In this document: positions 1 to 12,558 of the stretch, in pieces
Numbering within the stretch: position 1 is the first letter of the stretch
How the letters are laid out: each line of letters begins with the position of its first letter
Assembly: GCA_021234155.1 (NCBI GenBank)
Contig: JAJEKV010000003.1
Span: 32,161,166 to 32,225,165, forward strand
Source of the DNA: Isoetes taiwanensis
Lineage: Eukaryota; Streptophyta; Lycopodiopsida; Isoetales; Isoetaceae
Direction of reading: 5' to 3'
DNA length: 64,000 nt
Notes under the pieces: model-generated
Told to the model about the DNA's origin: nothing
The model's database searches: none
Seen by the model: the letters and a program-made list of their open reading frames with translations, nothing else
Program-made: the position numbers and the translations under genes

Positions 1-3000
1 TACATCACCTCGGGTCATGCCAAAAGCATAAACCTTAACCTAATTCTGTGTCCTTCTAGTAGAGTTTGACTTATATAGCCGCCACATTGACACTCCCTAT
101 TGCCAGGGTACCTAGAAAGGAGCTAGAGTCTAGAGCTGCCCAAGTCACCTCATGTGTAGAGATTGGACTCCCCTAAACCAACTTTGCTAGGACCTTAGAG
201 TATGCCTCAAACATCATGGAGGTCTTGCAAAACAACCCTCATGTCATGCCATACCACACGTCCTAATGTCCATAGACTTGGAGATTATAGATATGTCTCG
301 ATATCTTTGCTTTCGAGCCATCTTGCTTGCTTATAGAGCCCAAAATATTGTAGGAGAGCCCTTCAAGTAGACCCTTAGACTCTAGAATATCTGGCGTTGC
401 TTTTCGAGAAGTCTGAGGGCGAGCCCGAGAAGAGCTAGAGGCGCAACTTCTTGAAGACATCAAGGTCCCGGCCGATGTCTGGGCAAATAAGGAAAGGAGA
501 CGAAAAAGCGGGACCCAAGAGAGGGAAGCATAGCGACAAACACCTAAACAGACAAGCGAGTAGAACGGGGACACCCCTTAGGCCTAGCATCAATCTTCAT
601 CAAATGGGAAGGATATTTGGTAACCAGCGGCATCAAGAATTTTCTAGATGTCAACCTCTCGGCTACCACGTCCATGAGCTCACATCAGAAAGAGGATCTC
701 GACGCCTTCACCAACTCGACGCACATGAGTTCAAATGGAAGAACGCAAGGCAGCAAAATACAGGTGCAGGAAGACGTTAGACATCGACGCCGCGTTAGCA
801 TCACGAGCTAGGGCCAGAGGGCATAATCTTCCGTCGAGGAGAGAAGTAATGGCGACACAGGAGCGTATAAAAACCAGAGGGAAGATCACCATGACCGTGC
901 AGCCCAGCAGCTCAAGTGAATGTCATGCAACGTCAACAAAAGGAGTAATCAAGCTAGGCAACCACAAGCACCTAAGGCTGACCAAGATGAGCTTCCAGCT
1001 CCCTTGCCGCCGGCGAGGAGACCCGCGAGGAGGAGATGCATATCGGGGAAGGAACATCTCTATATCAGCATTAGGGGTAAGATCAAGGCGAGAATATTAC
1101 GCTTTCGAACAAGAATTCCGGACGAAACACCTAGAAACCAAAGGAAGGACGACCTTACTATGTCAGCCAAGGAGATGCGAATGGATAGGACCCAAGGGAT
1201 GGAGGAGACGACCTAGCCAGCAGGTACAAATCACGCAAAGGCGACCAGAAGGAGCTATGATAGGTGCAATGGAGATGACCATACTTCCGAGGGCCGCAGG
1301 GGAGAGGCACCACCGAATGAAGCAAAGCCCAAGCAGCGGAGTCGCACTTTCGGAAATTCAACTGCGGAGGAATGACAATGCCTGCCTACCGACCACAATC
1401 TCAGAGGTGTGAAGACATTCAAGAATGTCCAACTGCAACAACCAGGTGATTCTACTCAAGCGATCAGCGCCGCGCACATCGGCAACCTTTGCGACAACAC
1501 ACCGTGTATGTAGGGGCGTTGGCGGTCACCGCATTCCTCACGACGACGGACATACACATTAAGGAGGAGCATCTTTTCAAGGGATCACATCGGCGAACAC
1601 TCTTCACAACTTGCCGTGGACGAGCTTGGATCGGACATGAAGCTCTATAATAGTAGCAAGCATCTCAAAGAATCGAAATCAACCGTAAGCGAAGAAGATG
1701 CAGCAAAACCCAGAAGAATCAAACGCTTAGCGATAGGAGGAGGGAAAACCCTAAAGGAGTATAAACATTTAAGTAGATCTTCGTAGTTGTTTTGGAAAAG
1801 TGGATGAATTAAAATCCCAATGTAAATGCGTATATGTCTATTGTATATCTAGGGTGTCCACATATATAGTGGAGAAACATGAGTTTAGAGTCATGTTTTA
1901 CGGACTTAGCGCTTAGATCAGGAAGCTCCTTCACTTCGACTGCCTGCCAGATGAGGAAGCAAGGAAGCACAACTGTAGCCCAAGATCAAAATGGAAGAGC
2001 AACTACGAGGGAGAAACGACCAGAGCCCAAGCAAACCTTCGACTCCAAACACTTCGGGAAGTGCCTTCCAATAGAAGACCGCTCGTCCACCCAATGTCAG
2101 AATAACAGACAACACCGGTCATGTCAAGATCATCAGCGCTGCACCAGGACATCGTCAGGACGCAACACTACATCTTGTGGCAGCAGCAACACTTGACGAA
2201 CTTATGACACGAGTGGCCTCAACAATAGAAGGAGGAACGACCCGACATCAACGAGCCAACTAAGAAGGCAACATCTCGACGACCATAGCTCCACCTTGTG
2301 GTAATATAGGGTGATGCCCTATGACACGGGTATTAGATGGAGATGCACTTACGAAAGGCACTGCGACGAGGAAATATGCCTTCAACAACTAGGTGATGGC
2401 TTTCGTCGGTACTCCTACCAAGAATTAGAAGAGAAGAAGCCAATCACATCTCCGACATGGGCACATCAAATGCCCAAGGTAGAAGCATTCGGCACCTTTA
2501 AGCGACAAGGATAGCAAATGAAGCACCTTCAAAGAAAAAGAGAGTTCAAGATAACAACCCGGGCTATCCAGCGACAAGAGTATATCTAAAGGCGGTACTT
2601 CTTCAACTCAAGGGTAAAAGCTGCGCACATATAAGGATCCATCATCCCGGACAAGCGGAGCCATCAGGGAGGAGAGCCATGATGCCTTACTTGCCAGAGA
2701 GACCGACATGCATAGAGGGATAAAGGCCAGGAACTGAAAGCTGGAGAAGCACTAGCAACCGACTTCTTCCACGAGCTCCCTAGAGGCAGCGGGGAGGATC
2801 AAAACCGACGAGCACAATCTAAGCCACGGAAGGTACCTCAAGGCGGGGAAGACAGCATAGCACGGTGGAGCGTGACAACGTCCAAGCCATGTGATCGAGG
2901 GGATCAAACAAGGAAGTTGGAAACTCGATGGAGAAGCAACTAAGCGAGGCGAGCCGATGACTTGCACGCGGACTTGCATGCAACTTGGTGAACCCAAGGA

Positions 3001-3959
3001 TGGACGATTCAAAGAACAAGCTGCAGAAGAGCACAACTCGGAGGAGTATAGCCAAAGGAATCGCCCTGACCTCAAGAGGCGCCTTCAAATAGCTTCAAGT
3101 ATCATGAAGGGGGAGCGATTACCGCCCGAGAAACGAGGATCGAGGAAGCGAACCCGAAATGTCGAAGCATCAGCGACCACCACACCTTTAGTTAGAATGT
3201 GATGCAAAGCGTGTTGTGCCATAGCCGACAAACATCGGAGGGCCCAAGTACATCAACAAGTACCGAGTGCAATGGTGGCGATACAAATAGGAGGATATGG
3301 ATCGTCAACACCATTGCACCGGGAGGAACACCGATGACATTGCCAAGGAGTAGGTGTGCAACTCGGAGGGAGGCACAAGGGGGACCTAATAGCTCTAGTA
3401 GTAATTGTAATTATGTAAGTTATATGCTTTGCATATATAGTTCCCTTGTTATTCCCCCCCATAGCGTAACAGATCAAAGGAAGAGATGTCAGGCAATTTG
3501 CAGGGGTGAAGCAATCAACATCCTCAACACTCTTCGGGCAACAAGAGGACTCGATGTATGAGACGTCGATGGAGTCGAAGAAACAATATCGGATACAGAG
3601 TCGTCCTTTAGCCGCCAAGACAAAGAGTTCAAGATGAAAGATCTTTTTCAACGGCGCCACCTTCAAGGCTTTTGAAAAGCGGCATGGAAGATTTCAAGTG
3701 ATCAACTACACCATCAAGCCACTAGCAATGAGCGACTCGGAAGAACGTCACCTTGCTACTTCAAGCAGGCAACGAGTGGATGAGCTTCTAGCAAGGTCAA
3801 GGATCTAAGGCCATGGGGCCTAGTAGGTTAAATGTAGGGATGATAACATCCATATTGGGATTAGAAGGCATTGTTAGATATTCTCGCCGAAAGGATTGCC
3901 CCAATATTGAGCTAAGCGTCAAGTATTGGGAAGGAAACGCATAGGAGTAACTAAAATTA
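1..3959. other. Degenerate purine-rich sequence without an intact gene
   Basis: The plus strand is purine-rich and broken into short open stretches, the longest about 225 codons at 735-1412. None of the conceptual products shows a domain I recognise; they are rich in Arg, Lys and Ser and look like translated decay. The composition resembles the gag-side half of an old LTR retroelement, but I found no LTR, primer site, protease or RT motif. Possible TATA-like stretches near 1755 and 3430 are not tied to any gene. I regard the segment as an eroded repeat. Confidence 0.4.
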
Positions 3960-3967
3960 TACACGAT
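3960..3967. repeat. Left 8-bp target site duplication of the hAT element
   Basis: TACACGAT lies directly outside the left terminal inverted repeat and is repeated exactly at 9536-9543 outside the right one. Eight base pairs is the duplication length of hAT transposons. Confidence 0.93.
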
Positions 3968-5792
3968 CAGGGTTGCCCTTAAGCCCAAATTTTGATAGGT
4001 GTAATTTAGAATATAAGGCGAATCTTAGCTTTTTTTGGTTAGTTATGTTGGCGAATTTTTTCCGAGCTTCGATAAAAGTTATAGCAACCTTGGCGAATCT
4101 TTCATTCGTCGAGCGATGGAATATATGCTTTTTGCCCAAGTAAAATTTGGGTTTGCAATTTATATCTCTTAAGTCCCTACACACAATTGTAAGACATAAT
4201 GAATACACATGCATGTTACTCCACATTGGTGTATATATCTTCACAAGAGAAAGGTCAAGCTATTTATCGTCAACAACAAAAACGTAAATCACAGCTATCT
4301 ACTGGTACCCCAAGGCATTAATTTTTATATCAATTGCCTTCAACATCCATAATGCAATTGAGCAATAAAATGCTTAGATCATGCAGTTTCTACATCGAGA
4401 TAATTAGTCATTAGAAAAACAAATAATACCAAATCCAACAATTGGTGCTTATGCGAGATCTTAAGTTTTCGAATAGATGCCTGAACCCTAGATTTGTACC
4501 ACAAAATCTAACCTCAGTCGTCGTCACCAATCTAAAAAGTTTGATGTAAGGATATTTGTGGAAACAATTGAATTGAATTGTGGAAACAATTGTTATATAT
4601 TGAATTGAATATGTTTGTGGCAGACGTAAGGGCCAGGATACTGCAAAATACAAAAAATCGAAACATGTTATTTGGGATCATGGAAATTTCCTATTTGCTA
4701 TTCTTATATAGCAAAAAATCAATCGAATAGTTAAAGCATTTGGGTTCGACGACCTTAACTTCGCATTCAAAGTGCCGTCTCAACGTTTCCCAAAGCCGGA
4801 TTGCTTAAATAACATACAGAAACAACTAGTCGGATGAGTCAGATCTATTAAATCGATCTGTATTTGGCTTTTGCAGATGTTTAACATTGCAGAATAGCTC
4901 TTTCTCCTATCAGATCTACAGTCAAAGGAGCTTCGAAAACGAATCAATGCCAAAGCTACAGTGTTTTCACTGTAGCAAAATATTTTAATGGTGTTTGATT
5001 TTGTCAGGAACATAACAACATGGAAAACATTACAGATACTATCCACGAACTCTTGCACTCTCCTATTTCTGATTATAATTTAACTTCTACATGCACTAAC
5101 AATCATTATCAATCAAGTTCAGGCTACTGTGGCACTGCATTTGGGCAAAAATAATAGCAACATAACAATAGTCACCACAGAATATGATCAAATAAGAACA
5201 TTTTCCTGCAATAATTAGAACCTTCAACCTGTTTTAACTTCAAAATGCCAGTTGCTTTGGGAAAGCCAGTTGCTTATGCACATGCACCTGGAGAATTATC
5301 TCAGACATCAAATATAACGTGTTTTCAACACGGAGAAATCTATGCCATGATTAATTTATAGACCAGTTAGATAACAGGGAAATTACTGTACAACAACATT
5401 GCATGCTTGTCAAAACACTTCCAAATTTTAAAAATCAGTCTGGTTCACAACATGTTGCTGCTGCATGTCCTATCAGAATCTATCTGAAATATGTTGAACT
5501 CTTATTATGCTCTTATCATTTCTGAAATATCATTGTCAATAAACTACCAGCTCAGATAATGATAACTACTAGATGTCAATGAACTATCATTGTTCTTATC
5601 ATGCTGAACTACCAGCTTCTAAAACCTATACTGCAGGAGATGGTTCTCTTGTTTCATTTTGCGCTCCATCCATCTGAAACTTGAGGCACTACAGCAGCAA
5701 GACTACTAGAGCATCCTTGAGTTTTAACACATGATTGATTTTCTCTTCTATCTTTTGAATCCCATAATGCTAATGCCCGCTCATATGGAAAG

Positions 5793-8569
5793 TCATTCAC
5801 TGAATAGGTGCAAGTATATGCACGTAGGACGGATGTCTAAACTTTTGTTCAACCTATTGCGTACTTTATTCTTGAGGTAGCCCATGATGCTAAAAGTTCT
5901 CTCGTCTTCCACCGAACCTAAAATCATTGTCTGGCAAAGAATAACAAGCCTAAAATATTCTGGCATACGATCTTGAAGCACTTGGCTGCTACTAAGCCAT
6001 ACCCATAATCTTGTAATAGCACCAAATTCCTTGGGATCTTTGAGCTCACTGCATTGAGACCACATGGTTTCTCCGAAGCATTGCGATTGTTCCAGCAAAG
6101 CGTCACCATCTATTGCACCATTCAAGCTACTCTTGCCTACACCTAGAGAAACAGTTTTAGAAAAATGGTCTTTCAAAGTGTGTACCTTATTTCTGAAATC
6201 CTTTTGTACCACTTCAAGCGGCTTTGCGCTGATCCAATACTGTGGATACACAATGGACATTGCATCCAATAATTCATCTCTTGGAAAACGTTCTGCTATT
6301 TCTGCTTTCAAAGTAGTAGCTATCTTTTTGAGATTTTGCCTCACGGTTAAAATGATCTCTGGAAATGCATCTTTAATGACAGGCAGTCGGCGCACAAGAC
6401 GCCCTTGAATTCTTCGTTTCTTCGTATACATCTACATACACATAGTGAAACTTTAGTAAACAAATGAACAACAAAATGAATGATAAATAAATGCATACAC
6501 TGCTCTGTGAGGATGTGGAATAGACAACCTGCACTAATCTGGAATGCACTTTCATGCATATTTTATCCGCGGCATCAACTTCCAAAATGCTTTTGTTGCT
6601 ACCAATGTCAATTAAATTGTTCCATATCACAAACTTCTCCTTATCATAAGGCACATCGGAGAAGTAGGATACATAAATTCAAAGCAATGCATGCCATCTT
6701 CGGGCTGTTACATACTCAAAGAATATACATCGCGGCGCTTTTTGAGCAAGTTTTGTCAAAAAATTCATCTCCTTCAACATCGGCAACATGCCTTAACAAT
6801 AAGCAAACAACCAAATTTTCAGAAAGCTTGAAATATGTCCTATTAAACAAATGAAGTACCTGCTAAGGTCAACAAGGTCTCTAGATCCACGAGTCGTGCT
6901 AGTAAATCTCTTTGGTTTTCAGCCTCTCTTTTCCTTGTTTGGACGCAAGTTTATCCATCAACCCAACCAGGGAAGGATATTCTTGAAATAAACGTTGTGC
7001 AGGCTTATACAACGAGATCCATCTTGTACTCACAGTATTTAGAAGCTTATTGCCTTTAGTTAGACCTGCTGCCATCTTCTTGAACTTTCGAAATCTGCAC
7101 TACACTACAGCAGAATCTTAGTATCATGAAAATGAAACAGGAAATCATGAAACAGGAAATCATGAAACATCCAACTGCTTACCTTTTCGAGCTAACGACA
7201 AAAAAGGTATAAGTCTCCTTTATTAAATTCTCAAACTTGTTGACACACTCAAAGGTGTCAACAATCTTATATGCCAAGTTCATTCTATGTGCCATGCAAT
7301 GGATGCCAAGTGCATAAGGTGCCAAGCTTGTTTGGATTTTCACACTGAGGCCATTTCGGCATCCTTGCATAACAGAGCAACCATCTAGGCCGATGCAAAC
7401 AAGTTTCTTTGCAATGTCAACTGCAGACAGCCCCAAGATTCTATCAAAGCTATCTTGAACTATCACATAAATATTCTCCGCATTTGCATTTGATTGTAGA
7501 CGTGTGATTCCAACATAGCGGGCACACCTAACAAAGTTTTTCACATAATATACGGTCATACACAACCATGAAGAGTTGTCTTTTTGCGGTAGCCGTCTAG
7601 AGAGAAGGCAAAGTAATCACACCCCACGTAGCTCCTCACGCAAATCTTCCTTTAGCACTTCATCAATACAATCCATGAAACATCCATCCACTTTGTTTTC
7701 GACCAATGCGATTTGGGAAAGTTAGGAATGGGCTGCAATTCCAAGATGTCTTTTCTTTGAGGATAATCTGTCATAGGTCTACCCCGCTTCAAGACATGGA
7801 AAAGCGCTTGTAGCTGCACTATCTTTCCTTGCAAACTCTTATCGCAAGCTTTTTGTAAAAACTTCTAATGGGAGATACTTTTATGATTTTGATCCTTTCC
7901 AACTCTTTTTTATATGCTTCCACATTTTGCAAATGCCTACACTCTTCCTTCGTTTTCCATCTTTGCACATTTGTTTCCTTCCCATCGACCATCTTCTTCT
8001 CATATATTTTACCTGCATGCTTCTCTATAGTATCCAACTTCAATTGCAAATCAACGTGGTGGCCTAACTTCCATGAGCATGCTGTACACCTTGCTCTAGT
8101 TTTTTTCTGTGGAAATCCATGCTCGTCTTTCTCGTCCAGTGGCTCTATGAATGGAAAGTCTCTAACCTAATGATCTTTGAACTCTCTTCCACTAACCCAT
8201 TGATCTGATTTTCTTTTTCTTTTACTGCCTTTGCTAATTTGTGCAGGTTTATCGGGATGGGAAAGGTTTTCTTGGTCATCTTCAACCCGATTGTTATCTG
8301 CATCAAATGTGGAATGGGCAAGGTTTTCTTGGTCATCCTCAACCCGGTTGCCATTTGCATCAAGTGTGACTTGTTGTGCATCACAATCCACATTTACAAT
8401 GATAATATCCTCATTTGTATTGGCTGCTGCATCATAGAACTTATCAACCCCGTTCAAAGAACCATTTTCACCTTTGTTGCATGGTCTGAAGAATGACAGA
8501 ATTCCCTTTGTCATATTGGAATGAAGCTTGATAAGAATTGGTCCTGAAATACAAATGCACACAAAGGCA
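5793..8569 (-). pseudogene. hAT transposase pseudogene (TTF-type zinc finger family)
   Basis: Read on the minus strand, the N-terminal piece (from about 8569, with Met before TKGILSFFRP) holds a basic patch KGSKRKRKSDQW. An in-frame TAG at 8167-8169 follows, then a TTF zinc finger (RCTACSWKLGHH, about 8055-8165). Next come GRPMTDYPQR and PNFPKSHWSKTKW (7700-7800). The core is at 7179-7565, with KLVCIGLDGCSVMQG and HCMAHRMNLAYKIV, the usual hAT catalytic-core signatures. The last piece, 5793-6431, ends with GSVEDERTFSIMGYLKNKVR, the hAT C-terminal dimerisation motif. At least three frame changes (near 7830, 7600 and between 7179 and 6660) and the stop break it. The family cuts and pastes DNA in the nucleus. 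The assignment is firm; exon limits are not. Confidence 0.85.
8250..8365 (-). repeat. In-frame 57-bp tandem duplication inside the hAT transposase
   Basis: Two adjacent copies of a 19-codon unit, both containing NRVEDDQENL, lie in the acidic linker between the N-terminus and the TTF finger. The duplication keeps frame, so it may have arisen while the gene was still functional. Confidence 0.75.
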
Positions 8570-9535
8570 TGGTTAGAATTATGATTTTTTAGTTGATAGA
8601 AGAAGTGCTTTGCTGGCAATTGCAAAAGAAGAGAGCAGGATCCTAGTTTTTAAGACCAAGCCTACTCCTTGGGACTTCCTTTACTATGAGAATGCCTTAT
8701 TAGGTAGGTGCCACAAAACGGAGAAAGGCATTCAACCAAATATTATGATAATCTGGATAATAATCCGACTTTATATTTTACAGTGGCATAAGCATTGGTG
8801 ATTGCTGCAAAGAAAACGTCACACTTTGGAGCTTTTATGTAAACTAATATTGCACCAACAATGGGTGAGACAAAACCTCCAAATAACTTTTGTACAACCA
8901 GTTGTTTCATATGATTACTGCAAGATTTATTGCTTTGAAGTATAATGCAGTTGCAGCAGGCAAACGTTTGCTAGATGTAAGCCCATTCTGCATTTTAGGA
9001 ACCACATGGAAAAGCCGTGGTGCCATTTGGAAGATAATATTTTCACCTCTAAATCATGTACGTTAGGATTGTTAAATTCTAAAATAAATTCTTGCAAAAT
9101 AAATTCTGAAATAAGATAACCTGAAGCGATTCATCTTTAAAAGATTCTAGCCTGTAGATTAAGAAGCTCAAATCCTCTTTAATGCATCTGATTCTAGCAA
9201 ATGAAATGCAGTTAGGCCATTCAAGAAAACTAGAAAAACTAGAAACATACCTAGTGTTAAGAGGCGATTCTTGAAATTGGATCTGTAAGAAAGATCGAAA
9301 GTGAGGCGAATCTATTTTTGAATCAATAACCAGGATCGTAAGTGAGGCAAAATATCAGATTTGCCGTTTAGCACGAAGGGCGAACAACTTAGTGGCGGGA
9401 TTTTTTTTCGTATAGGTGGTGGCTAATTTCCATTTTTTTATTTCAAACTGACCCTACTCAACATTCGTGTGCCAAAATCATAAGACCATTGAAATATAGC
9501 ATTTTTGCGAAATTTCGCCCTTAAGGGCAACCCTG

Positions 9536-9543
9536 TACACGAT
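9536..9543. repeat. Right 8-bp target site duplication of the hAT element
   Basis: TACACGAT, identical to 3960-3967, directly follows the terminal CCCTG of the element. Confidence 0.93.
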
Positions 9544-10885
9544 TGTTACCAGACATCCAACATATTGAAACCACTTGGTGAGATTGATCTCCTCACTAAG
9601 AAGGAATCATTACTAGGATAATTGTTGACCATGTATAAATCTAGTACCCCCAAAAGAATAATCCAACCGAAAGAAAAGAAGTAATCTAACAAGTCCGGCC
9701 AACTTGTTACGATGACATCAATTCGATTGGTAGGAATATTCCAAGAGTTTAAATAACTAAGAAAGGGGGAATCTCTAGAATATAAAAGAATAGTACATGT
9801 AAGGTACATCTAAAATAACAATTATAGTAATCAAATAGTCTTTTGAGACAAAAGGAATTGTCATGATGACAAAACCTTGTGGTTTAGAATCGTTCTAACT
9901 AAGTAGGTAACCCATAACTATATTGAAATAAATGATAACATAATATGTGCATCCATCTTAGATGATTATATATGTCAGCTAAGGCAGTAAATTAATGCGC
10001 TAAGTAAGAAGCGTATAACCTCTTAAGGGGAGAGAATAGATATGACGTTGTGTACAACGTCATTAAAAGGTCTTGGGACCATTTTCTTTTTCAAGAAAGT
10101 GGGAGGGCTCAATCTTATGATTGAGCGTGCTTGCATCAAATTGAGTAACCAGTAGAATAGAGTTCACTCCGGCAATGGCGAAGAGAATAGAGCGTAAGCT
10201 AGATAGATACCTTAGTGCTCGGGTGGCCTTCAACGTCTTGAGACCGGCGTAGTAGCTAACTACACCAAGGAATGGAGCAAAACTATGGGAGCAACGCATA
10301 GCGACCAAGTCATCTCCAAATTACTCGGCCTGTAGGCTCAATGGGTGGATGCATTCTAGCCTTAGGTAAGGCGTGTGCATGCATTATAAGCTTTAATGTA
10401 TCTTATAAATAAGTTACATATAGATCCTAATAATTGCATAGAAATTCTTTGACGTTATATGTATCATCCGAAATAAGTTAAATAACAACGATAATGGAGG
10501 TAGCATGTTAATTAATCCTTCGCAAGGATGAAATTCCTTCCAAGGATAGCTATATGACCTCGGGGTCCTTATAAATATAAATAGAAAATAGAATTCGGAT
10601 ATACTTAAGTGCATCTTAGGGATATACTTCCAAGGGTAATGCAAGACCCAAGGAAGAGAATAAGAAGCACATCTAATTCTTGTGTATGATAATTAAAACC
10701 TTCTCTATGTAACAATAGGTCTAAAATCAGGGTTATTGCTTAAATAATCGCGATCTAAAAGTAATTAAATATTGTAAAGCTTAGAGTAAATATAATTGTA
10801 CTATCGGAAGTAATGCATCCGATACTATGATAATGTTAATTCATAAATATTACCTTAGGGTAATTATGTAAATCACATGCATTAA
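9544..10885. other. AT-rich relic sequence, probably chromovirus 3' non-coding DNA
   Basis: No gene is visible. Short hairpins occur, for example GACGTTGT/ACAACGTC near 10043 and GCTCAATC/GATTGAGC near 10107. The stretch near 10840-10865 (TATTACCTTAGGGTAAT) resembles parts of the 3' non-coding repeat of the chromovirus family at 24960-24990 and 25255-25280. It therefore looks like rearranged 3' sequence of the older element. Confidence 0.4.
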
Positions 10886-10958
10886 AGGAGCCAGCAAAAA
10901 TCGGCTCAGGCATGTCGATTTGTGTAGATCTATAGCTTGCCTAGTTAAGTATAATCTA
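10886..10958 (+). mobile_element. Relic chromovirus, segment left of the nested insertion
   Basis: This stretch matches 21766-21834 of the younger element, including the end of the integrase/chromodomain frame (IGSGMSI) and the following non-coding bases. It stops at ATCTA, where the younger element has inserted, and the match resumes at 24265. It is therefore the left part of an older family member that served as target. Confidence 0.8.
10954..10958. repeat. Left 5-bp target duplication of the young chromovirus
   Basis: ATCTA precedes the 5' LTR and recurs at 24265-24269 directly after the 3' LTR. Five base pairs is usual for Ty3/gypsy integration. Confidence 0.88.
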
Positions 10959-11015
10959 TGTGACGTTCCAGCATAATATACGCCCCAATACGTATATTAT
11001 ACTGCCACGTCACAC

Positions 11016-11039
11016 GTACATGTCACAAGTGACATGTAC
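11016..11039. promoter_or_regulatory. Perfect 24-bp palindrome in the LTR U3
   Basis: Arm GTACATGTCAC and its exact complement flank AA. It is preserved in the 3' LTR at 22718-22741 and not evident in the older LTR at 25397. The position, about 170-190 bp upstream of the TATA box, suits a dimeric transcription-factor site; that role is inferred. Confidence 0.55.
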
Positions 11040-11206
11040 TTGAGAGTAGGACAACGTTGCACCTAGGAGCTAAAGGTTGCACCTAGGGGGCAACCTTGGA
11101 TGTTGGGTATGTAATTAAACATACACAACAAAAGGTTCCTTGTTCATCCATTTCCAAATGGCTTAAAGCCATTTGCCCATGTGGATGCCCTAACCTAGAT
11201 AGGGTC

Positions 11207-11214
11207 TATATAAG
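11207..11214 (+). promoter_or_regulatory. TATA box of the 5' LTR promoter
   Basis: TATATAAG is followed within 10-20 bp by AAAACCCTAG-type telo-box sequence. The same box is at 22909-22916 in the 3' LTR. Transcription of the element should start about 25-35 bp downstream. Confidence 0.7.
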
Positions 11215-12546
11215 GGCTAAAACCCTAGACCCTAGCTCTCCTTTCACTTTGCCAATTAGGGTTTTCTAGAGCTTCCTTTCCTCTTTCGCATTTAGGGCTT
11301 TCCTGGGCCAATTCGGCCAAGGTAAGGCTCGAAATCGCATTGCCGACTCGAAAAGTCGGTTGCACAACAAAGTTCTTGAGTAATTTTGTCCTCGGCAAGA
11401 TCAGGAGCATGGATGCCTTCCAAGGATCAGGAGCAAGCCAAGGAGCAGGTATCTAGTTGTTCTATTGTGCAAAACCGTCTTTAGGCATGGCAATATGCCG
11501 GTTTAGTATGTTAGATCATCTCTGGAAGTCTTGTAGATCCCTAGATCTGAGACTCTAACGAATGAACCTAACATTGGATGTTAAGTAGATAGATTGATAT
11601 GATTATCTCTGTTCTGTGATATTGTATGTATTCTACTCTGTGATCTCCTTGTTGTAGGAAGGGGGGTAGAGACCTAAAGGCTGTGTAGAAGATGCTCCTA
11701 GCATAGCACCTTAGTTCCCACATAATTGCGGCCCGTGCACAGGAGCCCACCTGGCTGTGGGTGAAGGGGCAAGGCCGGTTGATAAGGAGGAACTTGTCTC
11801 ATCGCGGACTGACCCCTCTGGTAGTAAAGCCTATCGGGGGTCTTTGCTGGCTAGGCTTAATAGCTTGTCACTGCGTGTGGGCAAGGTATGAGCTCGACAC
11901 TCGTGGGGTGGTGGATATGACCTTCCAGTGAGTTCAAGTCGAATACGGGCAGTGGCCCTCTAGCCGCCTGCGATGAGCATGGATACCTCTGGAGGAGAGG
12001 CAGCTCTCTTCCTGCCTCATCGGGGTTGGGGAGATGCAACCCAGCAGTAGTAGCCCCTCTGGCTACTCACCCGGCAGGCTACGGCCAAGTCCCAACACTT
12101 TTCGACCTACTACGCAAAGTGTGCGGGGAGGGGCGGATGGAGTGGACTACCCTAAGCCATGTTCTATGCCAGCCAAATCCATTGCCATGAATTCTGTCTG
12201 CAATGAACTCTGGAGGCCTAGCCGTCAGTCATCCCCCTTGAGTCTGAGCCCTGGGTAGGATCCCTCCTTTGTATTATTGTTATGAAGGTATTGCTGACTC
12301 TGTGATGTTGCTATTGTTATGGTGATTGTGTTGTATATTATTGGTTGTGCTCACGTTTGTTTGTTACGCTTCATGAGAATAGGTCGATCCGATGGAAGGC
12401 GGATGAATGACACATCCACTCTTCCCTTGCTGGCTCGCCCCCCATGGGAGTGGAGTGGTGGATGGCCCTGTCGAGGCGGTTTGCCGGGGGAATGCTCCTC
12501 CCAAAATGCGATGCGGGCATCATTATAAGGAGTAGGGGCGTCACGG

Positions 12547-12558
12547 TGGTATCGGAGC
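12547..12558 (+). promoter_or_regulatory. Primer-binding site for initiator Met-tRNA
   Basis: TGGTATCGGAGC starts two bases after the 5' LTR. It differs at one base from TGGTATCAGAGC, the plant Ty3/gypsy and copia site complementary to the 3' end of initiator Met-tRNA, which primes minus-strand DNA synthesis. Confidence 0.88.

Larger units (their letters stand above)
3968..9535 (-). mobile_element. Complete 5.6-kb hAT DNA transposon, inactive
   Basis: The element has terminal inverted repeats starting CAGGGTTGCCCTTAAG on the left and its complement ending CCCTG on the right, and perfect TACACGAT duplications flank it. Inside, the minus strand carries a decayed transposase in the order TTF zinc finger, RNase H-like core, and C-terminal dimerisation domain. 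Subterminal copies of GGCGAAT lie near 4017, 4050, 4091 and 9303, with a variant near 9263; in hAT elements such motifs bind transposase. About 1.8 kb between the left end and the stop codon, and 0.9 kb inside the right end, appear non-coding. Frameshifts and stops show the copy is dead, although its ends would still serve as a substrate if an active relative exists. Confidence 0.9.
10959..12545 (+). repeat. 5' LTR of the young chromovirus
   Basis: About 1.59 kb. It begins TGTGACGT and originally ended ACGTCAC(A), a short inverted terminal repeat as expected for an LTR. It agrees closely with 22661-24264, with small scattered indels. U3 carries a palindrome at 11016-11039, two copies of GTTGCACCTAGG and a TATA box at 11207. 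Telo-box-like AAACCCTA/TTAGGGTTT motifs follow the TATA box. Confidence 0.92.

Noticed and set aside
735-1412. 225-codon open stretch as a gene
   Set aside because: Its product has no recognisable domain, is overlapped by open stretches in other frames and lies in purine-rich decayed DNA, where long open frames arise by composition.
11857-12039. Identical 60-codon minus-strand open stretches in both LTRs (also 23572-23754)
   Set aside because: They are identical only because the LTRs are copies; they cross R/U5 and have no domain.
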